This document shows, piece by piece, positions 20,109 through 29,969 of a DNA stretch of 64,000 bases. The notes beneath the pieces are model-generated. The model ran no database searches and was not told the DNA's origin. It saw nothing but the letters and a program-made list of their open reading frames with translations. How positions within the stretch are numbered: the stretch's first letter is position 1; every line of letters starts with the position of its first letter. A program made the position numbers and the translations under genes. The stretch lies in contig NZ_KE136481.1 of NCBI RefSeq assembly GCF_000407185.1, forward strand, positions 513,136 through 577,135, read 5' to 3'. This DNA is from Enterococcus malodoratus ATCC 43197 (GTDB taxonomy: Bacteria > Bacillota > Bacilli > Lactobacillales > Enterococcaceae).

Positions 20109-20844
20109 TATTCAAAACGCCTCCTTCTTGAAAAGGAAAATTAGCCGAAATCAAGTTATATGCAACAACGGTCAGAAGACCTTCCGCAATAGCGATCGGA
20201 ATTTGAGTTAACATGAACACACCTGCGAATTTAGCGATTGCTCCAAAAACACCGGATGACGGATCTGGGAAAACAAGTCCTAGCTGCAGAGAAGTGGTAA
20301 AGTAAGTCGCAAGGTCAGCAATAAAGGCGCACAAGAATAAACAAATTGAACTGGAAACATTTATTTTTTTTAAAAGAAGATATACGCCATATCCGACAAA
20401 CGGACCAATTACCGCCATAGAAAATGCATTTGCCCCCAAAGTCGTTATCCCACCATGAGCAAGAAGCAAAGCCTGAAACAATAAACAAATGGTACCTAAA
20501 ACACTAATTACTCCTGGACCAAAAAGAGCCGTTCCAATTCCTACACCAGTCGGGTGAGAAGTAGAACCAGTTACTGATGGAATTTTCAACGCGGATAGAA
20601 TAAAGATAAACGCGCCGCTAAAGGCCAATAGAACTTTGTTTTGCGGATTATCAGCAACTGCTTTTCTGATACTGTACAAACCATAAATAAAAAAGGGAAT
20701 AAATGCCGCATACCAAAACAAACACCACCCAAGAGGTAAAAATCCTTCCATAATATGCATCGCGTGCGCTTTTTGCGGTGTTACTAGAATCAAAAGAAGC
20801 AGTGCAAAGAAGATTTTTTGTACCGTTTTCACTTTGGTTTTCAT
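20095..20844 (-). CDS. cbiM: cobalt ECF transporter substrate component CbiM
   Basis: 249 residues. The first 28 form a signal-peptide-like segment ending AHA, and cleavage there would leave MHIMEGFLP as the new N-terminus. The Met-His start is the metal-chelating end of CbiM/NikM proteins. Six or seven membrane segments follow, with the conserved [14 protein letters not shown] loop (about 97-110). It binds Co2+ for uptake. Confidence 0.95.
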   Translation of the reverse strand: MKTKVKTVQKIFFALLLLILVTPQKAHAMHIMEGFLPLGWCLFWYAAFIPFFIYGLYSIRKAVADNPQNKVLLAFSGAFIFILSALKIPSVTGSTSHPTGVGIGTALFGPGVISVLGTICLLFQALLLAHGGITTLGANAFSMAVIGPFVGYGVYLLLKKINVSSSICLFLCAFIADLATYFTTSLQLGLVFPDPSSGVFGAIAKFAGVFMLTQIPIAIAEGLLTVVAYNLISANFPFQEGGVLNNGKK

Positions 20845-20847
20845 CTT

Positions 20848-21561
20848 TTAACTTCCTTTCAATGTTCTATTCTTATAAACAATCATGGTACTGAAATACG
20901 ATAGATGATCTTGCTCGCTTAACTCGTTGAGTCCAATCATTATTTTCTCTGAAGCCATTGATGAATCACTTACTAAGATCGTTTGCTCTAATAGGTTTAA
21001 TTCTGTTAGAAGCTTTAATACTTTAGGCAACGCGATGGAAACTTTCATTAAAATCACTGTAGATAGTTGCTCCAATGCTGTGCGAATAATCTCTTCATTC
21101 GCCGTTGCTGGCAGCACCGCATAACTCTCCTCATCTATGACTAATGGGATTTGCAAATTATTTGAGATTTGACAGAAAGAAGATATTCCTGGAACTGTTT
21201 CCGTTTCAATCTGGTCGATCATTCGCTCCAATAAATAGCTGTATGTGCTATAAACCATTGGATCCCCTAATGTCACAAAAGCAACATTCAGACCTTTCTT
21301 CACATCACTAATTATTTCTTCTGCGATTTCATTCCAAGCATTTCGTTTCTCGTCCCAATCATTTACCATTGGAAAATGACGCTGCTTGATAGTTAGTCCC
21401 TCCTTTAAATACGGGCTGACAATTTGTAATGCAAGGCTTTTTCCACCCTTTTTCGGTTCTGGTGTATAAAGACAGTCAACTGTTTCAATAATCTTTTTTC
21501 CACGGATCGTCAATAAGTCTGAAGCCCCTGGTCCAGTTCCTACTCCATAAAATTTAGCCAT
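20848..21561 (-). CDS. cbiL: cobalt-factor II C20-methyltransferase CbiL
   Basis: 237 residues of the tetrapyrrole methylase fold: GVGTGPGASDLLTIRG at the N-terminus, LGDPMVYSTYSYL near 98 and PGISSFCQISN near 124. The long gap between motif 1 and the GDP motif and the early YTPEPKKGGKSLA segment are typical of CobI/CbiL. It transfers methyl from SAM to C20 of cobalt-factor II. Its start overlaps cbiK. Confidence 0.93.
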   Translation of the reverse strand: MAKFYGVGTGPGASDLLTIRGKKIIETVDCLYTPEPKKGGKSLALQIVSPYLKEGLTIKQRHFPMVNDWDEKRNAWNEIAEEIISDVKKGLNVAFVTLGDPMVYSTYSYLLERMIDQIETETVPGISSFCQISNNLQIPLVIDEESYAVLPATANEEIIRTALEQLSTVILMKVSIALPKVLKLLTELNLLEQTILVSDSSMASEKIMIGLNELSEQDHLSYFSTMIVYKNRTLKGS

Positions 21562-22336
21562 TTCTCGTTCCTTCCATCATCACCGCTGCATGTTCTATAA
21601 ATTGCTGCTGAATTTCCGGGGCTTCTCCCATCCCCTTAAGAACCGCCTCAACAATAAATCCTGCTCTTTCTAATTGTGATTTCCAAGAATTTTCTTCATT
21701 TGATGCCATATCATTTGTGGCGTGATCACCGGCTACTAGCATTAATGGATACAATTTGATTTTTTTATACCTGCTTTTTTTAAGCCGTTCAATTAGCAAT
21801 GAAATCTCCGGATAACTTTCAACCGCACAAACAAAGATTGGTTTCTTCATAAGCATATGATCTAAGCAGGCATATACGGTAAACGCAGAATGCTGACTGC
21901 CATGACCCATCAATACGAGAGCTTCATCTTCGGCTAGTTGACCTGCCAAAGTGTCTAACCAAGCGATAACATTTTGATAATCCTCGATACTGCTAAGTAG
22001 AGGTTTGCCAACTTTGATCGTCTTTAATTGATTTTTATACCTCATCGCTTGGTGCAATGCCTTAGAGTATTCACTTCCACTAATAATGTGCAGCGGTTGA
22101 ACGTAAATTTCTTCATAACCTTCAGCAATCAATTTTTGCATTTGCTGATCCACTGTTAAAATTGTCAGGTTTTCCTGCTCTTCGATTTTTTTGATTACTT
22201 TATTCGAAGTAAATGCTCGAAAAACATCAAAATCTGAAAAAGTTTCTGATAGTCTCTTCTCAACTGCCTCAATCGTCTTTTGTCTAGTTTCTGGGTAACT
22301 CGTACCAAAGCTGACAGCTACTAACGCAGGTTTCAT
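21554..22336 (-). CDS. cbiK: sirohydrochlorin cobaltochelatase CbiK
   Basis: 260 residues with a class II chelatase fold. It has the N-terminal VSFGTSYPETRQKTI, the first metal-ligand His in VLMGHGSQH (about 143) and the second in LMLVAGDHATNDM (about 206). It inserts Co2+ into sirohydrochlorin, the step that defines the anaerobic pathway. Its substrate requires SirC-type oxidation of precorrin-2, encoded on the other strand at 36972-37424. Confidence 0.94.
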   Translation of the reverse strand: MKPALVAVSFGTSYPETRQKTIEAVEKRLSETFSDFDVFRAFTSNKVIKKIEEQENLTILTVDQQMQKLIAEGYEEIYVQPLHIISGSEYSKALHQAMRYKNQLKTIKVGKPLLSSIEDYQNVIAWLDTLAGQLAEDEALVLMGHGSQHSAFTVYACLDHMLMKKPIFVCAVESYPEISLLIERLKKSRYKKIKLYPLMLVAGDHATNDMASNEENSWKSQLERAGFIVEAVLKGMGEAPEIQQQFIEHAAVMMEGTRNG

Positions 22337-23763
22337 CGCTTCATCTCCTCTTTCAATTTTTCTACGACACTCTCATAACTAGGTTCTGCTGTCTGGATCA
22401 CTGGAATCTGATACTGGTCAAAAACCTCTTTTGTTTTCTGCCCCATAACAATAATCTTTTTCTGCTCGGCAATCGTTACCTCTTCTTCGTTCAAAGCGGT
22501 TAAGAAGAGCCGAGCAGCTTTTGAATTGGGAAAATACATAAAATCAGCCGTTTGCCATAAGCCAGGTATTTCGATGATTATTTTCTCATCGTGGCTAAGC
22601 AACATCTCACCTGCAATATTTTGGGATTCCAATGTGTCCTTCATTAATGAATCGCCCAAAAATAAGGTATCTGAGGTGATGGGCATCTCTTGTAAGTAAT
22701 CCGCTAGATCAGTAAAGTCCGCGTCCATTTGAATTCCAGCTTCTTCCAACCCGGTTCTAGTGTGATGTCCAACTGTGATAAATTGCCAATTAGCTAATTT
22801 TCTCCAATCAGTTTTGTGCATTTTCATTGTTCTGATAAACATCTCAACGCTCAGTCGATCCGTGAAGATTACTTGACGCGGGTTGGTAAAATTAATTTTC
22901 CCATCAAAAATCTGTTGACTGCTCGGTGGCAGCTCTATGATTTCTGCACCTAAATCGGTTAAGCGACTAGCAATTTTTTTCTTTTTTGTAAAAGGAATAG
23001 CGATACTAATTGAAAATAGCGGCCGTTCTTCAAAGAAATTTAGATCTGATCTGCGGGTGACCGTTTCTCCAATAACAATTAAACAAGGGGGTTGTAACCC
23101 TGCTGCATGAGCTTTTTCGAAAATTGTTTCCAGTGTTCCTTCTACTGTTTTTTGCTGCTTGCGGCTAGCCCATTGAATGATCGCTGCTGGTGTATTTTTG
23201 TCTTTGCCATGCTTGATCAACTGTTCCGTAATCTCTTTTAAACTCGACATTCCCATCAAAAAGACTAAAGTTCCCTCGACTTTGGCAGCTGTTAACCAAT
23301 CGATTTCCTGTTCTGAACTGTTTAAGTGTCCTGTGTAGACATGGAAGCTTGCTTCCAAATTTCTGTGAGTGATTGGAATTCCCGCATAAGCTAATCCGCC
23401 AATCGAAGAAGTGATCCCTGGAATAACTTCAAAAGAGATTCCAGCTTCTCTTAGTGAAGCCCCTTCCTCACCGCCTCGACCGAAAACATAGGGATCTCCG
23501 CTTTTTAAACGAACCACGTTTAATCCTTGCTGGGCTTTTTGAATCATGATTTCTTGAATCTTTTCTTGTGGGACAGGATGATAGTTGGGCCGTTTGCCTA
23601 CATAAATTTGCTCACATCCAGCCTTGCAAGCATTAAGAATCGCAGGATTGATTAATCGATCATACACAATCACGTCTGCTTGCTCGATTTTTCTTAACCC
23701 CTTGACGGTTAGTAGTTCTGGATCGCCCAGACCGGCACCGACTAAAGAAATTTGTCCAATCAT
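22333..23763 (-). CDS. cobA-hemD: CobA-HemD fusion: uroporphyrinogen-III C-methyltransferase and U3 synthase-like domain
   Basis: 476 residues. Residues 1-245 are a canonical SUMT: LVGAGLGDPELLTVKG, RLKSGDPYVFGRGGEE and GITSSIGGLAYAGIP. Residues 250-476 resemble uroporphyrinogen-III synthase but lack several typical U3S motifs and are diverged. The enzyme makes precorrin-2. The fused U3S domain duplicates the separate HemD at 14558-15304, so one of the two is probably the main catalyst. Overlaps cbiK by 4 nt. Confidence 0.9.
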   Translation of the reverse strand: MIGQISLVGAGLGDPELLTVKGLRKIEQADVIVYDRLINPAILNACKAGCEQIYVGKRPNYHPVPQEKIQEIMIQKAQQGLNVVRLKSGDPYVFGRGGEEGASLREAGISFEVIPGITSSIGGLAYAGIPITHRNLEASFHVYTGHLNSSEQEIDWLTAAKVEGTLVFLMGMSSLKEITEQLIKHGKDKNTPAAIIQWASRKQQKTVEGTLETIFEKAHAAGLQPPCLIVIGETVTRRSDLNFFEERPLFSISIAIPFTKKKKIASRLTDLGAEIIELPPSSQQIFDGKINFTNPRQVIFTDRLSVEMFIRTMKMHKTDWRKLANWQFITVGHHTRTGLEEAGIQMDADFTDLADYLQEMPITSDTLFLGDSLMKDTLESQNIAGEMLLSHDEKIIIEIPGLWQTADFMYFPNSKAARLFLTALNEEEVTIAEQKKIIVMGQKTKEVFDQYQIPVIQTAEPSYESVVEKLKEEMKR

Positions 23764-23764
23764 T

Positions 23765-24508
23765 TTATCGCTCCTTTATTCGATCAATGAGATTTTGAAT
23801 AGAAGAAAACTTTTCGGGATAATCTACTTGTTCACGTGTAAGCACCACGCACGGAATATCTAGTTCTTTACAGGCGTTAATTTTTTCTAGGAAACCACCC
23901 GCTTGACCACTTTCTTTTGTGATCATCACTCCAGCGTGATTATGAATCAGTAACTCTCGGTTCAGTGCCTTTGAAAATGGACCTTTTACAGCTTCAATTT
24001 GATCAGTTGTTAGTCCCAATTTATCAATTGCGGTCAACACTTCAACCGTAGGCAATACTCTAACTATGACACGCTCTTTGGGGAGATATTTTAGAAATTC
24101 TTCTAGGGTTTTACTCCCCGTTGTTAAATAGATGTTGCCTTCGTATTCCCGCGCCTTAATGCTGGCCGCTTTTACTGAGTCAGCAATCAGCATTTCTTCA
24201 GCAATGAGTGATGGTCTTTCAAAACGAAAATAGTCAATTTCAGTCTGTTTGCATGCAGCCATGGCATTCTTCGAAACTTCTACAGCATATGGGTGTGTCG
24301 CATCAATCAAAAGCGTAATTTCCTGATTTTCGATAAAATCGATCATTTTTGCAACAGTCAGGCGTCCTTTAATGACTTGTTTTGCCAGTTTTGCCGCTAA
24401 TTTTTCTCCGTAATCTGAAACAACGGACAAATAAAAATATAAATCGTTTTCATTTAATGCCTCAGCAATTTTCAAACTATCAGAAGTTCCTCCAAGCAGC
24501 AAAATCAT
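23765..24508 (-). CDS. cbiJ: cobalt-precorrin-6A reductase CbiJ
   Basis: 247 residues. It has the N-terminal dinucleotide-binding motif LLGGTSDSLKIA, the DATHPYAVEVSKNA motif (about 70) and a C-terminal ITKESGQAGGFLEK motif, all typical of CobK/CbiJ. It reduces cobalt-precorrin-6A with NAD(P)H. It lies 1 bp before cobA-hemD and overlaps cbiH by 4 nt. Confidence 0.94.
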   Translation of the reverse strand: MILLLGGTSDSLKIAEALNENDLYFYLSVVSDYGEKLAAKLAKQVIKGRLTVAKMIDFIENQEITLLIDATHPYAVEVSKNAMAACKQTEIDYFRFERPSLIAEEMLIADSVKAASIKAREYEGNIYLTTGSKTLEEFLKYLPKERVIVRVLPTVEVLTAIDKLGLTTDQIEAVKGPFSKALNRELLIHNHAGVMITKESGQAGGFLEKINACKELDIPCVVLTREQVDYPEKFSSIQNLIDRIKER

Positions 24509-25230
24509 AGTCGATAACCTCTGGGTGTAATCATCTGATTATCCTCTGTATATGTTTCTTTATTGCCAATTAATACGACCGTCGTCATGTCTACCACTGT
24601 TTCATCCAAATCTGCTATCGTCGTGATAATTGCTTGTTCCTTTTCTCGTCCAACATCCTTGGCTAATCCAATAATCGTATCTTCTGATTTATATTGTTGA
24701 ATGATTGCTAGTGCCTTTTCTAGATGTTTGGGTCTGCCTTTACTGCGCGGATTGTATAAGCAAATGACAAAGTCAGCACTTGCTGCTGCGTGAAGTCGTT
24801 TTTCGATTATTTCCCACGGTGTCATCAAATCACTCAAGCTGATATGACAAAAATCATTCATTAGAGGAGCCCCTAATAGTGCAGCTCCAGCGATACTAGC
24901 AGTAATTCCTGGAATAACTTTAACTGCAAGTTCTTCGTTCATTTGACTGATAAGTTCTAAAATCAGTCCCGCCATGCCATAAACTCCCGCATCTCCGCTA
25001 GAAATTACTGCAACAGTCTTTCCTTTTTGAGCGAGCTCAATAGCTTTTCTACAGCGATCAATTTCTTGCTTCATTCCGGTACTGACTATTTCCTTCTCGC
25101 CAACTAATTCCTTAATTAGGCGAACATAAGTCGTATAACCCACGATTACTTCCACTTTTTTGATAGTCTCAATGGCCTCAAGCGACATTTTTTCCTTCTC
25201 GCCTGGCCCCAATCCTACAACGTACAACAT
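24505..25230 (-). CDS. cbiH: cobalt-precorrin-3B C17-methyltransferase CbiH
   Basis: 241 residues, tetrapyrrole methylase: [16 protein letters not shown] at the start, ISSGDAGVYGMAG (about 77-89), PGITASIAGAALLGAPL (about 104-120) and CLYNPRSKGRP. The GDAGVYGMA variant is the CobJ/CbiH signature. It performs C17 methylation with ring contraction. It overlaps cbiG by 16 nt. Confidence 0.94.
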   Translation of the reverse strand: MLYVVGLGPGEKEKMSLEAIETIKKVEVIVGYTTYVRLIKELVGEKEIVSTGMKQEIDRCRKAIELAQKGKTVAVISSGDAGVYGMAGLILELISQMNEELAVKVIPGITASIAGAALLGAPLMNDFCHISLSDLMTPWEIIEKRLHAAASADFVICLYNPRSKGRPKHLEKALAIIQQYKSEDTIIGLAKDVGREKEQAIITTIADLDETVVDMTTVVLIGNKETYTEDNQMITPRGYRL

Positions 25231-26267
25231 GTGTCGCCTTCATCCTTTCCCAATGCAAAGGTGACTCCTTGATTAGCATAACGCTCTGTCACCACTTGAC
25301 CATTACTCGCTAGATCAGCTGCAGCCAGACTTACACTTCCTACGCCCGTTATCTGCTTTACAAACTCTGATTGCGGATATTTCGCTGATACTTTTGATAA
25401 TTCCTTTGATGTATATGTTTCGAATGGAACCTCAAGCCATTCTGCCAGTTGACAAATTCCAGATTCCTTTTTTTTTAAATCAATGCTGACAATTCTTTTT
25501 ATACTTTGGAAATGAATATCCACCGATCGGCAAAAATTCAAGTATTCTTCTTTAATAATCGAGTAATCAGTGTTCTTTTTTGCCCCAATACCTAAGACAT
25601 AGCGCTTCGGAACAACTTGAATAATCTTGTCAGATCGTTGCTCTAAATTCTTGTCAGAAATGAATAAAATTGCTTCGAAGGAATCATAAGAATCACTTTC
25701 TTCAAGCAACGTTAGACCTCGCAAATCCTTTACCCATTCTTTTTGCTGAATTAACCCTACTTTTTGATGATTTGCCAAAAGTCGATTGACTCTCTTGGTT
25801 GTTTCTTTAAAATCGGCATACCAGCCATTAATGTCTTTACTTAATAAATCAAGAGCAGTAACATTTTGTACATCCGTTGCGGTAGTAATTACTGGACTGC
25901 TGTTCAATAATCTGGCGATTTCCAATGTCAACTGATTTCCGCCGCCGATGTGACCGGACAAGAGACTGATCGTATGCTGCCCTTTTTCATCAATCACTAT
26001 AACCGCCGGATCATTTCGCTTATCTGCCAATACTTCAGCAATACTACGAACTACTATTCCGGTCGCCATAATACAAACCAAAGCATCGTATTGCTTGAAA
26101 AGTGCTTGAATTCCCGTGTTGAATCTACCTGTCGGAAAAACGAATAAGTCTTCCTCTACCTTATCTTCAGAAACAAAGATAGGTATGTCATCATCCCAAG
26201 TCATTCGCAGCTTTTTGGCCAACTCAATCCCAGTTGGAGTCAGTGCTAAAATCGCAATTTTAGTCAT
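25215..26267 (-). CDS. cbiG: cobalt-precorrin-5A hydrolase CbiG
   Basis: 350 residues in three parts: N-terminal domain (with [14 protein letters not shown]), middle domain with [13 protein letters not shown], and C-terminal domain with [15 protein letters not shown] and [17 protein letters not shown]. CbiG opens the delta-lactone and releases acetaldehyde during ring contraction. It is specific to the anaerobic pathway. Confidence 0.95.
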   Translation of the reverse strand: MTKIAILALTPTGIELAKKLRMTWDDDIPIFVSEDKVEEDLFVFPTGRFNTGIQALFKQYDALVCIMATGIVVRSIAEVLADKRNDPAVIVIDEKGQHTISLLSGHIGGGNQLTLEIARLLNSSPVITTATDVQNVTALDLLSKDINGWYADFKETTKRVNRLLANHQKVGLIQQKEWVKDLRGLTLLEESDSYDSFEAILFISDKNLEQRSDKIIQVVPKRYVLGIGAKKNTDYSIIKEEYLNFCRSVDIHFQSIKRIVSIDLKKKESGICQLAEWLEVPFETYTSKELSKVSAKYPQSEFVKQITGVGSVSLAAADLASNGQVVTERYANQGVTFALGKDEGDTCCTL

Positions 26268-27027
26268 CGCTTTTCACATCTCGGTACTCATGCTTAAATG
26301 ATGCATCATATAATTTAGAATAATGGAACTCGTCACCTAGAAATTCTCCAACCATGATTAAGGCCGTTTTGGTAATATCTGCCGCCTCAATTTGATCAGC
26401 AATCTTTTCTAATGTACTAACCACCTTCTTTTCTTCTGGCCAGGTAGCTTTATAAATGACTGCCACTGGTGTTGATGGCGGGTAACCACCTGTCAGCAAT
26501 TCTTCAACTATTCGTTTGATTTCTTGTACAGAAAGAAAGATCACCATCGAGGTTTGATGTTGAGCAAAGGAACGCAAGCTTTCTTTTTCAGGTACTGGCG
26601 TTCTCCCAGCCATCCGAGTGATAATCACACTTTGAGATACTTCCGGAACGGTGTATTCCACTCCTAAACTAGACGCTGCACCTAAAAATGAACTAACACC
26701 CGGTGTACAGGTAAATTCTATTTCACGTTTTTTTAATTCTTCAATTTGTTCGCGAATGGATCCATAGATAGAAAAATCTCCGGTTTGTAATCGAATAACC
26801 TCTTTATTTGCCCGGACCCCGCGCTCCATTTCGTCTATAATTTCAATCAGATCCATGGAAGCACTGTTGAAAATCTTACAGTCTTTCGAACAGTAGTTTA
26901 GAAGCTCTGGATTCACTAATGAACCCGCGTAAATGACCACATCGGCTGATTTCAACAGCTGATAGCCCTTAAAAGTAATCAATTCGGGATCGCCCGGACC
27001 CGCTCCAACAAAATGTACCTTCGCCAT
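26260..27027 (-). CDS. cbiF: cobalt-precorrin-4 C11-methyltransferase CbiF
   Basis: 255 residues from ATG 27027 ([18 protein letters not shown]), placed after AGAGGA; nine further upstream codons lack an RBS. It has [15 protein letters not shown] (about 83) and [20 protein letters not shown] (about 108), the CobM/CbiF signatures. It methylates C11. It starts 4 bp after the cbiT stop. Confidence 0.95.
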   Translation of the reverse strand: MAKVHFVGAGPGDPELITFKGYQLLKSADVVIYAGSLVNPELLNYCSKDCKIFNSASMDLIEIIDEMERGVRANKEVIRLQTGDFSIYGSIREQIEELKKREIEFTCTPGVSSFLGAASSLGVEYTVPEVSQSVIITRMAGRTPVPEKESLRSFAQHQTSMVIFLSVQEIKRIVEELLTGGYPPSTPVAVIYKATWPEEKKVVSTLEKIADQIEAADITKTALIMVGEFLGDEFHYSKLYDASFKHEYRDVKSDD

Positions 27028-27031
27028 ACAC

Positions 27032-27586
27032 TTATTCCTCTTTTCTCGTCTCAATAATAATCACTGGGTTTTGCGGTTTGAAATAATGACCTTGGCCTAA
27101 CTTAGTGTATTGACCTGCCTGTAGTTGAATCGCTTGAAATTTATAGTGATTACTCTCCAACCACTCAATAGCTTCAAAGGCATTTTCCAATAAAATAAAA
27201 TTTATTACTAAACGACCGCCGACGTTTAATCGCTGAAAACTCCAGCTAAGTATTTCGTTCATATTTCCTCCCGTTCCGCCAACAAAGATCGCATCAAAGT
27301 AATCGTTCAGCTCTACGGGAGCCTTTCCTAATAGACTATGAATATTTTTCAGTTGAAACTTTTTCTGATTCTGCTTCAATACATCCAAAGCGGTTTGGTT
27401 CGAATCAATTGTGGTCACCTGTAACGTTGGATAAAGATAGGCCGCTTCAATTGCAATGCTTCCCGTTCCTGTTCCAATGTCTAAAAACTTCTTTGCTTCT
27501 CTTAAGTCAAGCTTTGCCAAGCTAACGTTGCGAACCTCTTCTTTCGTCATAGGAACATTGCCGCGAATAAAACAATCATCTCTCAT
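27032..27586 (-). CDS. cbiT: cobalt-precorrin-6B C15-methyltransferase (decarboxylating) CbiT
   Basis: 184 residues, Rossmann SAM-methyltransferase: [16 protein letters not shown] (about 35-50), [13 protein letters not shown], and [16 protein letters not shown] (about 93-108), the last typical of CbiT. It methylates C15 and decarboxylates the ring C acetate, working with CbiE. It overlaps cbiE by 11 nt, like the fused CobL of other species. Confidence 0.95.
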   Translation of the reverse strand: MRDDCFIRGNVPMTKEEVRNVSLAKLDLREAKKFLDIGTGTGSIAIEAAYLYPTLQVTTIDSNQTALDVLKQNQKKFQLKNIHSLLGKAPVELNDYFDAIFVGGTGGNMNEILSWSFQRLNVGGRLVINFILLENAFEAIEWLESNHYKFQAIQLQAGQYTKLGQGHYFKPQNPVIIIETRKEE

Positions 27587-28193
27587 TGATTATCACCACC
27601 GCATTCATTTGATAGTCTTCATCGGGAACTTCTGGAGCTGAATAACAGCGAATATTTTCGTTTGGATAGCTGAGATTTTCCCCTATATAAAAAGTCGGAT
27701 TCTCACCTTGCATAATTGCTGCTTGTGCCAACTGATAAGGTCCTATCACTTTATCCGTAACGATTCCGACCTTTGGTAATTTGAAAATTAAGGTAAAATC
27801 AGGCTTTTTACCATGGGAGCTGGTAATAAAACAGTCTTCCATCGGTAGATTTAGGCGATTAAACAAATAATGTAGAGAGCTGATTCCTGGTAAAATCAAT
27901 AATTCATTCGATGAAAATCGCTTAATCAACCAATTCCCAATTCCATAAGTTAATGGATCGCCAGAAGCTAAAAGAACTATTTCATCTTCTATATGGTCGT
28001 TTAAATACACAGCCAGGTCATCTAATTTGCGTGGAGGTCGTTTGCAGCTATGCTGCTTATTTGCAGGAATGATTTCCAATTGCCGTTCACTTCCGATAAT
28101 CAAGTCGGCGGCGGCGATTGCTGCTTGAGCTTTATCAAATAAATAATCTTCCGTGCCTCCTGGCCCTATCCCCACAACGGTAATCATCGCCAC
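27576..28193 (-). CDS. cbiE: cobalt-precorrin-7 C5-methyltransferase CbiE
   Basis: 205 residues: VVGIGPGGTEDYLFDKA at the start, LLASGDPLTYGIGNWL (about 74-89) and LPGISSLHYLFNRLNLP (about 101). Together with CbiT it equals the aerobic fusion enzyme CobL. It overlaps cbiD by 10 nt. Confidence 0.94.
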   Translation of the reverse strand: MAMITVVGIGPGGTEDYLFDKAQAAIAAADLIIGSERQLEIIPANKQHSCKRPPRKLDDLAVYLNDHIEDEIVLLASGDPLTYGIGNWLIKRFSSNELLILPGISSLHYLFNRLNLPMEDCFITSSHGKKPDFTLIFKLPKVGIVTDKVIGPYQLAQAAIMQGENPTFYIGENLSYPNENIRCYSAPEVPDEDYQMNAVVIINER

Positions 28194-29305
28194 TCCTCCT
28201 TCAAAACATCCAACGGTATGGTAGATGCTAAATAGCCTCTTTGAGAGGAAAACAGAACGGCCTCGATGCTGGGTTCATGTTTTCGATATTTTAATAAATC
28301 TTCAGAACGCCTTTTGACTTTTTCTGCGATAACCTGATAAACCTCTTCATACCCTGTTCTAGCAATAATTTCTCCTGCCGCCTCAGTCGTCAAACATTTT
28401 TGGATTCCTTTTAACTGATCCGCAGGCATCCCCAGCAATGCTAAATTTGCAATCAAAATTTCCGTCCGTGCATCAGCATCTTTGCTATGAGTCGAAAAAA
28501 TGCCCGCGGAAACTTTGATCAACTTGCCTAAATGCCCGACCATCAGCACCTTTTCAAACTCTAAACGCTGAACCTCTTTTAGAACATAGCCCACAAAATT
28601 ACTCATAGAGACGATCATTTCTCCATCAAGTTCCAGTGTATTTTGGGCAAAATCTTCTCCATAGTTGCCTGGACAAAGAATCACAGCGGAATGCCCTTGA
28701 CTCTTCTTCATTTCGAGTTCTAAAGAAATGGACCTTTTCCACCCTTCCTCAGACATTGGAGTAACAATCCCCGTCGTCCCAAGAATTGAAATCCCGCCTA
28801 AAACGCCCAAGCGTCGATTCATCGTTTGTTTGGCTATAGTTGTTCCTTCTGGAGCAGAAATCGTTATTTTTGCTCCTCGGTTTGGACCAATCACTCTTCT
28901 AACTGATTCTTCAATCATTTTTCTTGGAACAGGATTAATAGCTGCTTGTCCAACGGGGATCTGTAATCCCACTTCGGTCACTCGTCCAATCCCAGTTCCC
29001 CCATCAATAACAATCTGTTTCTCAGTATTCTGAGTGACCTCTGCGCCGATCAGCATCCCATCAGTCGCATCAACATCATCTCCGCCGTCTTTAATAACAA
29101 AAGCTTTACAACTATCATTTATTCTTTCAATCGAGTCGATAGGAATCAGCAATTTTTCTTTATTTGGCAACTGGATTTGGACTGTTTCATGAGTTTCCCC
29201 TTCAAAGAGAAGAGCAGCAGCCGCAATTGCAGCCGCGGTCGCACAAGAACCTGTTGTGTAACCCTTACGTAATTTTTTACCATTATAGAAAACGAACTCC
29301 TCCAT
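28184..29305 (-). CDS. cbiD: cobalt-precorrin-5B C1-methyltransferase CbiD
   Basis: 373 residues. It has the CbiD N-terminus KLRKGYTTGSCATAAAIAA, then KDGGDDVDATDG (about 72), GGTGIGRVTEVGLQIPVG and ILGTTGIVTPMSEE. It is found only in the anaerobic route. It abuts cbiC (shared boundary base) and overlaps cbiE. Confidence 0.96.
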   Translation of the reverse strand: MEEFVFYNGKKLRKGYTTGSCATAAAIAAAALLFEGETHETVQIQLPNKEKLLIPIDSIERINDSCKAFVIKDGGDDVDATDGMLIGAEVTQNTEKQIVIDGGTGIGRVTEVGLQIPVGQAAINPVPRKMIEESVRRVIGPNRGAKITISAPEGTTIAKQTMNRRLGVLGGISILGTTGIVTPMSEEGWKRSISLELEMKKSQGHSAVILCPGNYGEDFAQNTLELDGEMIVSMSNFVGYVLKEVQRLEFEKVLMVGHLGKLIKVSAGIFSTHSKDADARTEILIANLALLGMPADQLKGIQKCLTTEAAGEIIARTGYEEVYQVIAEKVKRRSEDLLKYRKHEPSIEAVLFSSQRGYLASTIPLDVLKEEWR

Positions 29306-29955
29306 CAGCTTTCCCTTTCTACCAGTTGATAGAGCATCGCATTGATGATTGCAGCCGCCACGTTACTCCCGCCTTTGCGTCCTCTAGCCACAATTGCCGG
29401 AACATCGCCTTCAAATAGAGCTTCTTTCGATTCCGCGGCACCGACAAAACCAACGGGAACCCCAATAACTGCTGCCGCATCCAAGTCTCCTTTTCCAACC
29501 ATTTCTAGCAATTTGAAAATTGCTGTTGGAGCATTTCCGATAACAAAAAGCTTTGGTCCAGCAATCTTAGCCGCGCGTTCGATCCCAGCCATTGAACGAG
29601 TCATCCCTTTTCTTTTTGCTTGTTCTGCAACTTCTGGATCAGCGATATAGCATTCGTATTGAATACCTAATTGATCTAAAATACCTTTATTAATGCCACT
29701 AAGAGCCATGGTCGTATCTGTAAAAATTGTGCCTTGACCTGCCGCAAAAAATTCTTCCAGCCGTAAAATGACATCATTCGTAAAGACAAGATTTTTCAAA
29801 TAGTCAAAATCGGCACTCGTATGGATGACACGCTTAACGATTTTTTCCTCATTGGGACATGAAAAAACATAATTAGGAAATTCTTGATCAATAATTTCTT
29901 GAATAATTGTGAAGCTTTCCGTTTCAATCAATTGAGGATTTCTTATATAATCCAC
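29305..29955 (-). CDS. cbiC: cobalt-precorrin-8 methylmutase CbiC
   Basis: About 216 residues from the GTG at 29955, chosen because AAGAGGGG lies just upstream; a TTG at 29973 would put that RBS inside the gene. It shows RVIHTSADFDY with the catalytic His, FTDTTMALSGINK and GVPVGFVGAAESKEAL, the CobH/CbiC signatures. It moves the methyl from C11 to C12, making cobyrinate. It begins within the last bases of the operon junction with cbiB. Confidence 0.94.
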   Translation of the reverse strand: MDYIRNPQLIETESFTIIQEIIDQEFPNYVFSCPNEEKIVKRVIHTSADFDYLKNLVFTNDVILRLEEFFAAGQGTIFTDTTMALSGINKGILDQLGIQYECYIADPEVAEQAKRKGMTRSMAGIERAAKIAGPKLFVIGNAPTAIFKLLEMVGKGDLDAAAVIGVPVGFVGAAESKEALFEGDVPAIVARGRKGGSNVAAAIINAMLYQLVERES

Positions 29956-29969
29956 ACGTTCCCCTCTTC

